A DNA stretch of 64,000 nt from Bacteroidales bacterium (GTDB lineage Bacteria; Bacteroidota; Bacteroidia; Bacteroidales; P3). Shown here one piece after another: positions 16,771 through 24,789 of the stretch. The DNA is taken from assembly GCA_017545365.1 (NCBI GenBank), contig JAFWOP010000058.1, positions 33,553-97,552 of the forward strand. The letters are read 5' to 3'. Below the pieces are notes generated by a model. It was not told the origin of the DNA. It did no database searches and saw only the letters and a program-made list of their open reading frames with translations. The first letter of the stretch is position 1, and the number at the start of each line of letters is the position of its first letter. The position numbers were made by a program, and so were the translations under genes.

Positions 16771-18483
16771 ATGGAAGAAAATCTGTCTCTGAATTTTTTG
16801 GAAGAAATCATCGAACAGGGTCTCCGCGAAGGTACCTACAAATCCATCCTGACGCGCTTCCCGCCAGAACCTAACGGCTATCTGCACATCGGCCATGCCA
16901 AGTCCATCTGCCTCAATTTCGGCCTCGCCAAGAAATATGGCGGCAAGACCAACCTCCGCTTCGACGACACCAACCCCGTGAAGGAGGACACCGAGTATGT
17001 GGACTCCATCCAGCAGGACATCCGCTGGCTGGGCTTCGAGTGGGCCGGCGTACACTACGCCAGCGACTACTTCGACCAACTCTACGAGTGGGCCGGCGTG
17101 CTTATCAAGAAAGGGCTGGCCTATGTCGACGACCAGACCCAGGAGGAGATACGCCTCGGGCGCGGCACCGTCACCGAACCGGGCAAGAACAGCCCCTACC
17201 GCGACCGCACAGTGGAAGAGAACCTCGACCTCTTCGAGCGGATGAAAAACGGCGAGTTCGAAGACGGCTCCAAGGTGTTGCGTGCCAAGATTGACATGGC
17301 GCACCCCAACATGCAGTTCCGCGACCCCATCATGTACCGCATCCTGCACGCCGACCACCACCGCACAGGCAGCAAGTGGTGCATCTACCCCATGTACGAC
17401 TACGCCCACGGGCAGAGCGACTCCATCGAACACATCACCCACAGCATCTGCACCCTGGAGTTCGACATCCACCGCCCGCTGTACGACTGGTTCATCCAAC
17501 AATTAGGCATCTTCCCCAGCCACCAGTACGAGTTTGCCCGCCTCAACATCAACTACACCGTGATGAGCAAGCGCAAGCTGCTGCAGCTGGTGAAAGAGCA
17601 CTATGTCAGCGGCTGGGACGACCCCCGCATGCCCACCATCTGCGGCTTCCGCCGTCGTGGCTACACCCCCGAGAGCATACGCAACTTCTGCGAGGACATC
17701 GGAGTGGCCAAGCGCGACAACATCATCGACTATGTGCGCCTCGAGAACAGCCTGCGCGACCATCTGAACAAAGTGGCCCCGCGCCGCATGGCCGTCCTCA
17801 ACCCCGTGAAACTGGTCATCGACAACTACCCCGAGGGGCAGACCGAGATGCTCTCCGCTATCAACAACCCCGAAAACGAGGCCGACGGCACCCGCCAGGT
17901 ACCCTTCAGCCGTGAGCTGTACATCGAGCGTGAGGACTTCATGGAGGAGGCTCCAAAGAAATACTTCCGCCTTAGCCTGGGACGTGAGGTGCGCCTACGC
18001 TACGCCTACTTCGTCACCGCCCAGAGCGTCGAGAAAGACACCAACGGCAACATCACCTGCATTCACTGCACCTACGACCCCGCCACCCGCGGCGGCGACG
18101 CCCCCGACGGCCGCAAGGTGAAAGGCACCCTCCACTGGGTGAGCGCACCCCACGCCGTCGATGCCGAAGTGCGCATGTTCGACCGCCTCTTCGCCACCGA
18201 GGCCCCCGACGAGGCCCCCGAAGGCAAGACCTTCCTCGACAACCTCAACCCCAACAGCCTCCAAGTGCTACAGCACTGCAAGCTCGAACCCGCCTTGGCC
18301 GAGGCGCACATGACCACCAACGACAAAGGCATCGAGGAGCCGATGCGCTTCCAGTTCGAACGCATGGGCTACTTCTGCACCGACCGCGACAGCACGCCCG
18401 ACCACCTGGTCTTCAACCGCACCTGCACCCTCAAGGACAGCTGGGCCAAAGTGAAAGTGGAGGGCCCGACCACGGCACAGTAA
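16771..18483 (+). CDS. glnS: Glutaminyl-tRNA synthetase
   Basis: 570 aa from ATG 16771; the reading frame is open further upstream from a TTG, but this ATG gives the normal GlnRS N-terminus. Class I signatures: [15 protein letters not shown] (HIGH motif) and VMSKRKL (KMSKS equivalent), plus LRFDDTNP typical of GlnRS/GluRS. Two C-terminal beta-barrel anticodon-binding domains follow. It charges tRNA-Gln directly. Own promoter; 41 bp before pheT. Confidence 0.95.
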   Translation: MEENLSLNFLEEIIEQGLREGTYKSILTRFPPEPNGYLHIGHAKSICLNFGLAKKYGGKTNLRFDDTNPVKEDTEYVDSIQQDIRWLGFEWAGVHYASDYFDQLYEWAGVLIKKGLAYVDDQTQEEIRLGRGTVTEPGKNSPYRDRTVEENLDLFERMKNGEFEDGSKVLRAKIDMAHPNMQFRDPIMYRILHADHHRTGSKWCIYPMYDYAHGQSDSIEHITHSICTLEFDIHRPLYDWFIQQLGIFPSHQYEFARLNINYTVMSKRKLLQLVKEHYVSGWDDPRMPTICGFRRRGYTPESIRNFCEDIGVAKRDNIIDYVRLENSLRDHLNKVAPRRMAVLNPVKLVIDNYPEGQTEMLSAINNPENEADGTRQVPFSRELYIEREDFMEEAPKKYFRLSLGREVRLRYAYFVTAQSVEKDTNGNITCIHCTYDPATRGGDAPDGRKVKGTLHWVSAPHAVDAEVRMFDRLFATEAPDEAPEGKTFLDNLNPNSLQVLQHCKLEPALAEAHMTTNDKGIEEPMRFQFERMGYFCTDRDSTPDHLVFNRTCTLKDSWAKVKVEGPTTAQ

Positions 18484-18524
18484 GCCGCCATACCAACGTT
18501 TAACACATCAACAACAATCATAAT

Positions 18525-20996
18525 ATGAACATCTCGTTTTCTTGGCTTAAAGAATATGTGGAACTGGGCGACATGACCCCCGAACAACTGGACGACCTGC
18601 TGACCTTCAGTGGTCTTGAAATCGAAGGCGTGGAGAAAGTGGAAAGCATCAAAGGCGGACTCGAACATGTGGTCATCGCCCAGGTGCTCACCTGCGAACC
18701 CCACCCCGACAGCGACCACCTGCACCTCACCACGGTGGACGTTGGCACCGGCACCCCGCTGCACATTGTGTGCGGCGCACCCAACGTGGCCGCCGGTCAG
18801 AAGGTGGTATGCGCCCAGATTGGCACCAAGATATACACCTCCGACACCGAATTTTACGAAATCAAGAAAGGCAAGCTGCGCGGTGCTGTGAGCGAAGGCA
18901 TGCTCTGCGCTGCCGATGAACTGCAGCTGGGCTCCGACCATGCAGGCATCATGGTGCTGCCCGACGACGCCCCCGTCGGAATGCCCGCCAAGAATTACTT
19001 CCATCTTGAAGAAGACTACGCCCTCGAAGTGGCCATCACCGCCAACCGCAGCGATGCCACCAGCCACATAGGCGTGGCCCGCGACGTGGTGGCTGTGCTG
19101 AACACCCGCAACGGCGAACACAAGAAAATACTCTGGCCCGAAGTGGCAGACCTCAGCCAGCCCCACACCACCAGCCGACCCGTCAGCGTCACAGTGGAAG
19201 AGCCCGAACTCTGCCCCCGCTACACCGGCATCACGCTCGAGAACGTGCATGTGGAGGATTCGCCCGAATGGCTGCAGAACAAGCTGCGCACCGTAGGCAT
19301 CCGCCCCATCAACAACGTGGTAGACGTGACCAACTTCGTGCTCATGGAAGTGGGACAGCCCATGCACGCCTTCGACGCCGACATGATTAAAGGCGACCAT
19401 GTGGTGGTGCGCCGCCTGCCGCAGGACACCCCCTTCGTCACCCTCGACGGGGTAGAACGCAAACTCGACCAGCGCGACCTGATGATATGCAACGAGGAAG
19501 AAGGTATGTGCATCGCCGGCGTGTTCGGCGGCGAAAAGAGCGGCGTGACGCACAACACCACCCGTGTGTTTCTCGAAAGCGCCTACTTCAACCCCATGTC
19601 CATCCGCAAGACCTCCAAACGTCACGGACTGAAAACCGACGCCTCGTTCCGCTACGAGCGCGGCTGCGACCCCAACATCACCCTGTGGGCCCTCCAGCGC
19701 GCGGTGAAGCTGCTGCAACAGCTCGCCGGTGCCACCATCGCCTCCGACGTGGTAGACGTCTACCCCACCCCCATCCTGCGCCCCACGGTAGACATCAGCT
19801 TCCGCCGCGTGTTCGACCTTGTGGGACAAGAGCTGCCCATCGACTCCATCCGCACCGCCCTCACCTCCCTCGACATCGAAATAGTGTCAGAGACTGCCGA
19901 AGGCATGACCCTCAGTGTACCCACCTGCAAGGTCGACGTCACCCGCGAATGCGACATCGTGGAAGAAATCATGCGCATCTACGGCTACAACAACATCCAC
20001 GTGGACGAGCGCATCTCCAGCTGCCTCTCCTTCTCGGCCAAACCCAACCCCCGCCAGCTGCAGAACATCGTCAGCGACCTGCTCACCAACAACGGATTCA
20101 GCGAGATAATGAACAACTCGCTCACCAAGTCGGAATACTTCGAGAACAACCCCGACTTCGACGCCGCCAAGAGCATCCACATCCTCAACCCCCTAAGCAA
20201 AGAACTCAACGTGATGCGCCAAACCCTCCTCTATGGCGGCATGGAGTGCATCGTACGCAATATCAACTACAAGATTCACGACCAGAAGCTCTACGAATTT
20301 GGCCGTTCCTACGTGAAGACCGGCAACGACGGAGAGAAGGTGACCGACAAATACGACGAGACCCAGCACCTCGCCATCTTCATGACCGGCAACCTCATGC
20401 CCGAAAACTGGAAGATGCCCGCCACCCCCGTTGACTTCTATCACCTCAAGTCCCACGTGATGAACATCATGCACCGTATGCGCATGAACATGAGCCGCAT
20501 ACAGATAGTGCCCGCCACCGAGCACTACTATGCCGAAGGCCTCGCCCTCGTCTTCCGCGACAGCCACAAGCAGCTCTGCTCCTTGGGCCGCCTGTCCAAA
20601 GAAACACTAAAGCAGATGGACTGCAAGCAGGAGGTCTTCTACGCCGACATCAACTGGACCCTCCTCCTCAAGAGCTATCCCACCAAGGAGACCCTCTATA
20701 CCGAGGTGCCCAAATTCCCCGAAGTGCGCCGCGACCTCGCCCTGGTAATGGACAAGAAAGTCACCTTCGCCGAAATCGAGCAGGTGGCATTCAACACCGA
20801 GAAGAAACTGCTCAAGCGCATCAGCCTCTTCGACGTCTACGAAGGCAAAGGCATCACCGAAGGCATGAAGTCCTACGCCGTCAGCTTCATCCTACAGGAC
20901 AAGGACAAGACCCTCACCGACAAACAAATCGAGGCCGTCATGGCCAAGATGCAGAAAAACTTGGAGACCCAGCTGGGTGCCAAGATACGTTCCTAA
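18525..20996 (+). CDS. pheT: Phenylalanyl-tRNA synthetase beta subunit
   Basis: 823 aa, usual length for bacterial PheT. Domains in order: EMAP/tRNA-binding fold (about 40-150), B3/B4 editing, B5, catalytic-like core, and C-terminal ferredoxin-fold anticodon-binding domain (about 730-823, starting VPKFPEVRRDLAL). It forms an alpha2-beta2 enzyme with PheS; pheS is not in the window. Follows glnS in the same direction. Confidence 0.95.
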   Translation: MNISFSWLKEYVELGDMTPEQLDDLLTFSGLEIEGVEKVESIKGGLEHVVIAQVLTCEPHPDSDHLHLTTVDVGTGTPLHIVCGAPNVAAGQKVVCAQIGTKIYTSDTEFYEIKKGKLRGAVSEGMLCAADELQLGSDHAGIMVLPDDAPVGMPAKNYFHLEEDYALEVAITANRSDATSHIGVARDVVAVLNTRNGEHKKILWPEVADLSQPHTTSRPVSVTVEEPELCPRYTGITLENVHVEDSPEWLQNKLRTVGIRPINNVVDVTNFVLMEVGQPMHAFDADMIKGDHVVVRRLPQDTPFVTLDGVERKLDQRDLMICNEEEGMCIAGVFGGEKSGVTHNTTRVFLESAYFNPMSIRKTSKRHGLKTDASFRYERGCDPNITLWALQRAVKLLQQLAGATIASDVVDVYPTPILRPTVDISFRRVFDLVGQELPIDSIRTALTSLDIEIVSETAEGMTLSVPTCKVDVTRECDIVEEIMRIYGYNNIHVDERISSCLSFSAKPNPRQLQNIVSDLLTNNGFSEIMNNSLTKSEYFENNPDFDAAKSIHILNPLSKELNVMRQTLLYGGMECIVRNINYKIHDQKLYEFGRSYVKTGNDGEKVTDKYDETQHLAIFMTGNLMPENWKMPATPVDFYHLKSHVMNIMHRMRMNMSRIQIVPATEHYYAEGLALVFRDSHKQLCSLGRLSKETLKQMDCKQEVFYADINWTLLLKSYPTKETLYTEVPKFPEVRRDLALVMDKKVTFAEIEQVAFNTEKKLLKRISLFDVYEGKGITEGMKSYAVSFILQDKDKTLTDKQIEAVMAKMQKNLETQLGAKIRS

Positions 20997-21014
20997 CCCT
21001 CAACAACAACCCAC

Positions 21015-21434
21015 TTGGACAAAGGCTTGTTGAAATATGATGTGCGGGTGCTGCTGGCCCTCCAGCAGGCCATCGGAGGAAGCAAAGAATTCTTCGAGTG
21101 GCTGGTCGCCGCCCATTATCCCGAACTGGCAGCCTTCAGCAACTTCCTGCAGGACGATGTGGAAGCCGAGCAATGGCTGGTGCAAAACAACCACCACTGG
21201 CTGGGACTCCTCAGCCACGCCATCGACGGCGACGAGCGGTCGCGCCTGTGGGTGCGGAAAAACCTCCACGAAGCCAACCTGATGTTCGCCTTGGCCTGCC
21301 GCAACGACGAAAAAGCCATCTCGTGGCTGAAATTCATGAAACTGGACATCCTGCTGCGCCTAGCCGAAGAGGTGTCCGCCCTTAGAAAAAAACAAGAACT
21401 AGACACCAGTTTTCCATACAAAATGCGTTTCTAA
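21015..21434 (+). CDS. Uncharacterised 139-aa helical protein
   Basis: Begins with TTG at 21015, the first usable start after pheT. Predominantly helical and Trp/Leu/Ala-rich (VQNNHHWLGLL, EKAISWLKFMKL), with no signal peptide. Family not recognised. It sits 18 bp after pheT and directly before the pseudouridine synthase gene, so it is probably part of a housekeeping transcript. The TTG start is uncertain. Confidence 0.6.
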   Translation: MDKGLLKYDVRVLLALQQAIGGSKEFFEWLVAAHYPELAAFSNFLQDDVEAEQWLVQNNHHWLGLLSHAIDGDERSRLWVRKNLHEANLMFALACRNDEKAISWLKFMKLDILLRLAEEVSALRKKQELDTSFPYKMRF

Positions 21435-21435
21435 C

Positions 21436-22452
21436 ATGGATAGAGAGAATAAGAAAACGGAATATACAAATGGCACCCCTAAGGGGAGACGTCCGCGTAT
21501 CCACAAGCAACCCTCACCCGTCGTGCGCAGCAACGACGGCTCCGAGGCCTTCGACGCACCCCGCACGCCCTCGCGGAAAAAGGTCATTGCCCGCCCTGAA
21601 AAGGCCGACGACACCTCCTCCGCCAACCGTCCCTCGCGTGGCAGCAACCGGCGCGGAAGCCATACCAAGGATAAGAACCGACCCAAGAAGCACCCCGTGC
21701 CCAAAATCAAGACCCCGCCGCCAGTGCCCAAAATATACGACGGCACCACCCGTCTCAACAAATACCTGGCCAATGCCGGCATCTGCTCGCGCCGTGAGGC
21801 CGACAAAATCATCGCAGCAGGCGGTGTCAGCGTCAACGGCAACATCATCACCGAGATGGGTTACCAGGTGCATGAAGGCGACGTGGTGAAATATGGTGGC
21901 GAAACACTCCAATCCGAGCGCAAACGCTACTTCCTGCTCAACAAACCCAAAGGATTCATCACCACCGTCGACGACCCCCAGGAGCGTGAGACCGTCATGA
22001 TGCTTGTGGACGGAGCCTGCAAGGAGCGCATCTACCCTGTCGGCCGCCTCGACCGCAACACCACCGGCCTGCTCCTCTTCACCAACGACGGCGACCTGGC
22101 CCGACGCCTCACCCACCCCTCCACCAAGGTGTACAAGATTTACCAAGTGGAAGTGGACAAGCCCGTCACCCATGAAGACATGAAAAAGATGCTTGAAGGC
22201 ATCGAACTTGAAGACGGCCCCATCCACGTCGACGACATCCAGTATGTGCAGGGGCTCAACGACAAGCGCATCGTGGGCGTGGAACTCCACAGCGGCAAGA
22301 ACCGCATCGTGCGCCGCATCTTCGAGCACCTGGGCTACGACGTCCACAAGCTCGACCGCGTCGTCTTTGCCGGCCTCACCAAGAAAGACCTTCCCCGCGG
22401 CCGCTACCGCGAACTCACCCCTCAGGAAATCGGATACCTCAAGATGATATAA
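21436..22452 (+). CDS. RluB/RsuA-family pseudouridine synthase
   Basis: 338 aa. Residues about 95-160 are an S4 RNA-binding domain (RLNKYLANAGICSRREADKI), followed by the catalytic fold with GRLDRNTTGLLLFTNDG (the Asp in GRLDRNT is catalytic). The family isomerises specific uridines in 23S or 16S rRNA. The first ~95 residues are a basic, Pro/Arg/Lys/Ser-rich, disordered extension. It shares the A of TAATG with the next gene. Confidence 0.9.
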   Translation: MDRENKKTEYTNGTPKGRRPRIHKQPSPVVRSNDGSEAFDAPRTPSRKKVIARPEKADDTSSANRPSRGSNRRGSHTKDKNRPKKHPVPKIKTPPPVPKIYDGTTRLNKYLANAGICSRREADKIIAAGGVSVNGNIITEMGYQVHEGDVVKYGGETLQSERKRYFLLNKPKGFITTVDDPQERETVMMLVDGACKERIYPVGRLDRNTTGLLLFTNDGDLARRLTHPSTKVYKIYQVEVDKPVTHEDMKKMLEGIELEDGPIHVDDIQYVQGLNDKRIVGVELHSGKNRIVRRIFEHLGYDVHKLDRVVFAGLTKKDLPRGRYRELTPQEIGYLKMI

Positions 22453-23153
22453 TGGGCAAGTTAATCCTCTTTCCTGTCCCCATCGGGGCTGAAGACCCCG
22501 ACAACTCGCTGCCTCCCTACAACCGCGAGCTGCTCAACACTTGCCATACCTTTATCGTAGAAGACACCCGCACAGCCCGCCGCAACCTCAAGCGCATGGG
22601 CTATATTCACCCCATCGACTCGGTCACCTTTTTCGAACTCAACGAACACACCCAGCCCGTCGATATCACCAACTACCTCGAAGCCATCGACGACGACCAG
22701 AACATAGGCCTCATGTCCGAAGCCGGGCTCCCCTGCATAGCCGACCCCGGCAACCTTATCACCTCCATGGCTCAGCAACGGGGCATCGACATCCTCCCGC
22801 TCGTAGGGCCCAGCAGCATATTCTTGGCCCTCATGGCGTCGGGTTTCAACGGACAGAACTTTGCCTTCAACGGCTACCCTCCCATCAACAACGAGAGCCG
22901 AATGGCCCTCCTCCGCACCATCGAGCAGCGCATCCACCGCGACAACCAGACCCAGATATTCATCGAAGCCCCCTACCGCAACGACAAACTGCTCCACTTC
23001 CTCGCCTCCAACCTCAAGCCCTTCACCCGCATCTGCGTAGCCTGCGACATCACCCTGCCCACCCAGTACATCAAAACCAAGCTGGCCCGCCAATGGCTCA
23101 ACGACCCACCACCCCTCCACAAACGCCCAACAATTTTCCTCCTCTACAAATAA
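22452..23153 (+). CDS. RsmI-like SAM-dependent methyltransferase
   Basis: 233 aa, tetrapyrrole-methylase fold: LILFPVPIGAEDP at the N-terminus, EDTRTARRNLKRMGY, LMSEAGLPCIADPG (SAM site) and LPLVGPSSIFLALMASGFNG. The family includes RsmI, which methylates the ribose of C1402 in 16S rRNA. This shorter Bacteroidetes form may be a paralogue with a different target. Translationally coupled (TAATG) to the pseudouridine synthase, an RNA-modification pair. Confidence 0.8.
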   Translation: MGKLILFPVPIGAEDPDNSLPPYNRELLNTCHTFIVEDTRTARRNLKRMGYIHPIDSVTFFELNEHTQPVDITNYLEAIDDDQNIGLMSEAGLPCIADPGNLITSMAQQRGIDILPLVGPSSIFLALMASGFNGQNFAFNGYPPINNESRMALLRTIEQRIHRDNQTQIFIEAPYRNDKLLHFLASNLKPFTRICVACDITLPTQYIKTKLARQWLNDPPPLHKRPTIFLLYK

Positions 23154-23197
23154 CTAGAAACACTAGTAATACTAGCAGCACTAGAAATACTAGAAAC
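23153..23197. repeat. Five 9-bp ACTAGnnnn units, locus 1
   Basis: ACTAGAAAC, ACTAGTAAT, ACTAGCAGC, ACTAGAAAT and ACTAGAAAC follow each other at exactly 9 bp, starting on the last base of the methylase stop. Related five-unit arrays are at 36484-36528 and 56972-57016. Confidence 0.85.
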
Positions 23198-23242
23198 CCA
23201 AGAAACAATTAATTCAACAACCCAATATAATACAATAACAAT

Positions 23243-24448
23243 ATGAAAAAATTCGATCCCGCAACAGCCATCCAGCGCCATGACGGCCGCGATGCTAACC
23301 GTGGCGTAAACCCCGCCATCTGCGATTCCGCAACCTTCACCTTCCCTGAGGCACACCTCATGACCGAGACCTTCCACGGCGAAACCGAAGGCTACTTCCT
23401 CTACAGCCGTCACTGGAACCCCTCCAACCTCGCCCTCTGCCAGAACCTCGCAGCCATGGAAGGCACAGAGGCAGCCTGGGTCACCGGCTCCGGCCTCGCA
23501 GCCATCACCAGCGCCCTCATCCACGAAGTAAAGGCTGGCGACCACATCATCAGCTCCATGACCACCTACGGCGGCACCTTCGCCTTCCTGGCCAACTATC
23601 TGCCCAAGTTCGGCGTGGAGACCACCTTCGTCAACATGCAGGACCTCAAAGCCGTCGAAAAAGCCCTCAACGAGCACCCCAACACCAAGGTCGTCTACAC
23701 CGAGACCATGAACAACCCCCTGCTCCGCATCGCCAACGTGCCCGAACTGAGCAAAATGGCCCACGCCCACGGTGCCAAGCTCATCGTCGACAACACCTTC
23801 ACCCCCATGATTTTCAGCCCCTGCCAGCTGGGAGCCGACATCACCGTCTACTCCATGACCAAGTATGTCAACGGCACCAACGACTGCGTCGCCGGCGCCA
23901 TCTGCGGCAGTGCTGAATACATCGGCAGCCTCATCGACGTCAACAACGGCACCTGCATGCTCCTCGGCCCCGTGCTCGACCCCATGCGCAGCGCCTCCAT
24001 CAACAAGAACCTCCACACCCTCCACATCCGCATGAAGAAACATGGTGAAAACGCCATGTACCTCGCCAAACGTTTCAAAGAGGTGGGATTCAAATACAAC
24101 TACCCCGGCCTGCCCGAACACCCCGACTACGAGCTGTTCAACAGCATGTGCAACGAAGGCTACGGCTACGGCGGTATGATTTCCATCGACATGGGCACCG
24201 CTGAAAAAGCCAGCCGCATCATGGAAATCATGCAGCAGAAAGGCGTCGGCTACCTCGCCGTCAGCCTTGGCTACTTCAAGACCCTCTTCTCCAACAGCGG
24301 CAAGAGCACCAGCTCCGAAGTCCCCGAAGAAATCCAGAAAGAGATGGGTATGAGCGAAGGCCTCATCCGTTTCAGCATGGGTCTCGACAACGACATCGAA
24401 GCCACCTTCCAGCTCATCAAAGAGTCCGTCGAAGAGAGCAACCGATAA
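23243..24448 (+). CDS. Cys/Met-metabolism PLP enzyme, methionine gamma-lyase-like
   Basis: 401 aa. PLP-dependent trans-sulfuration family: SRHWNPSN (cofactor phosphate contact), TETMNNPLLRIANV, IVDNTF, and the Schiff-base lysine K207 in SMTKYVNGTND. The closest subgroup by eye is methionine gamma-lyase/O-acetylhomoserine lyase; the exact reaction cannot be fixed from motifs. Cytoplasmic homotetramer in known members. Ends at a clear terminator. Confidence 0.85.
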   Translation: MKKFDPATAIQRHDGRDANRGVNPAICDSATFTFPEAHLMTETFHGETEGYFLYSRHWNPSNLALCQNLAAMEGTEAAWVTGSGLAAITSALIHEVKAGDHIISSMTTYGGTFAFLANYLPKFGVETTFVNMQDLKAVEKALNEHPNTKVVYTETMNNPLLRIANVPELSKMAHAHGAKLIVDNTFTPMIFSPCQLGADITVYSMTKYVNGTNDCVAGAICGSAEYIGSLIDVNNGTCMLLGPVLDPMRSASINKNLHTLHIRMKKHGENAMYLAKRFKEVGFKYNYPGLPEHPDYELFNSMCNEGYGYGGMISIDMGTAEKASRIMEIMQQKGVGYLAVSLGYFKTLFSNSGKSTSSEVPEEIQKEMGMSEGLIRFSMGLDNDIEATFQLIKESVEESNR

Positions 24449-24488
24449 TCTACCCCATCCCGTTGCCACCCGCAACGGCACAACCCTC

Positions 24489-24527
24489 GAAAGGATGCCC
24501 CCTCGGCATCCTTTCTTCTTTTTATTT
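24489..24527 (+). terminator. Rho-independent terminator
   Basis: GAAAGGATGCC (24489-24499) pairs perfectly with GGCATCCTTTC (24505-24515), followed by TTCTTTTTATTT. The stretch from here to 24746 holds no gene that I can support. Confidence 0.9.
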
Positions 24528-24746
24528 GGCTTTTGTTTTTATTTGATTATGACATCGTTTGGCCTTTGTTTGTCAACGGCAGACGAAGTAGAGACAAAAA
24601 GCCAAACCATCAACAAGCAAACTCGTGGACAAAAGGCGGATGCGGGGCGGCATCGGGGCTGGGCTGTGACGGTGCCGCTTCCTCGCCGCTGGGCTGTGTC
24701 CCTTACTTTTTTGTAAAGAAAAACCGAATGAGTCAGTTTTTTTTCG

Positions 24747-24754
24747 TAAATTTG
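24747..24754 (+). promoter_or_regulatory. -7 box of the 24790 C10 protease gene
   Basis: TAAATTTG matches TAnnTTTG, 36 bp before the ATG at 24790. Confidence 0.6.
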
Positions 24755-24789
24755 CAGAGCAAAAAACAACTAACAGACAAGTAATAAGA

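Noticed and set aside
18369..19829. 486-codon minus-strand frame over pheT
   Set aside because: Antisense to a certain essential gene and without motif.
24533..24746. Small open frames between the terminator and the C10 protease
   Set aside because: Arg/Gly-rich, no start context, no motif; treated as empty spacer.
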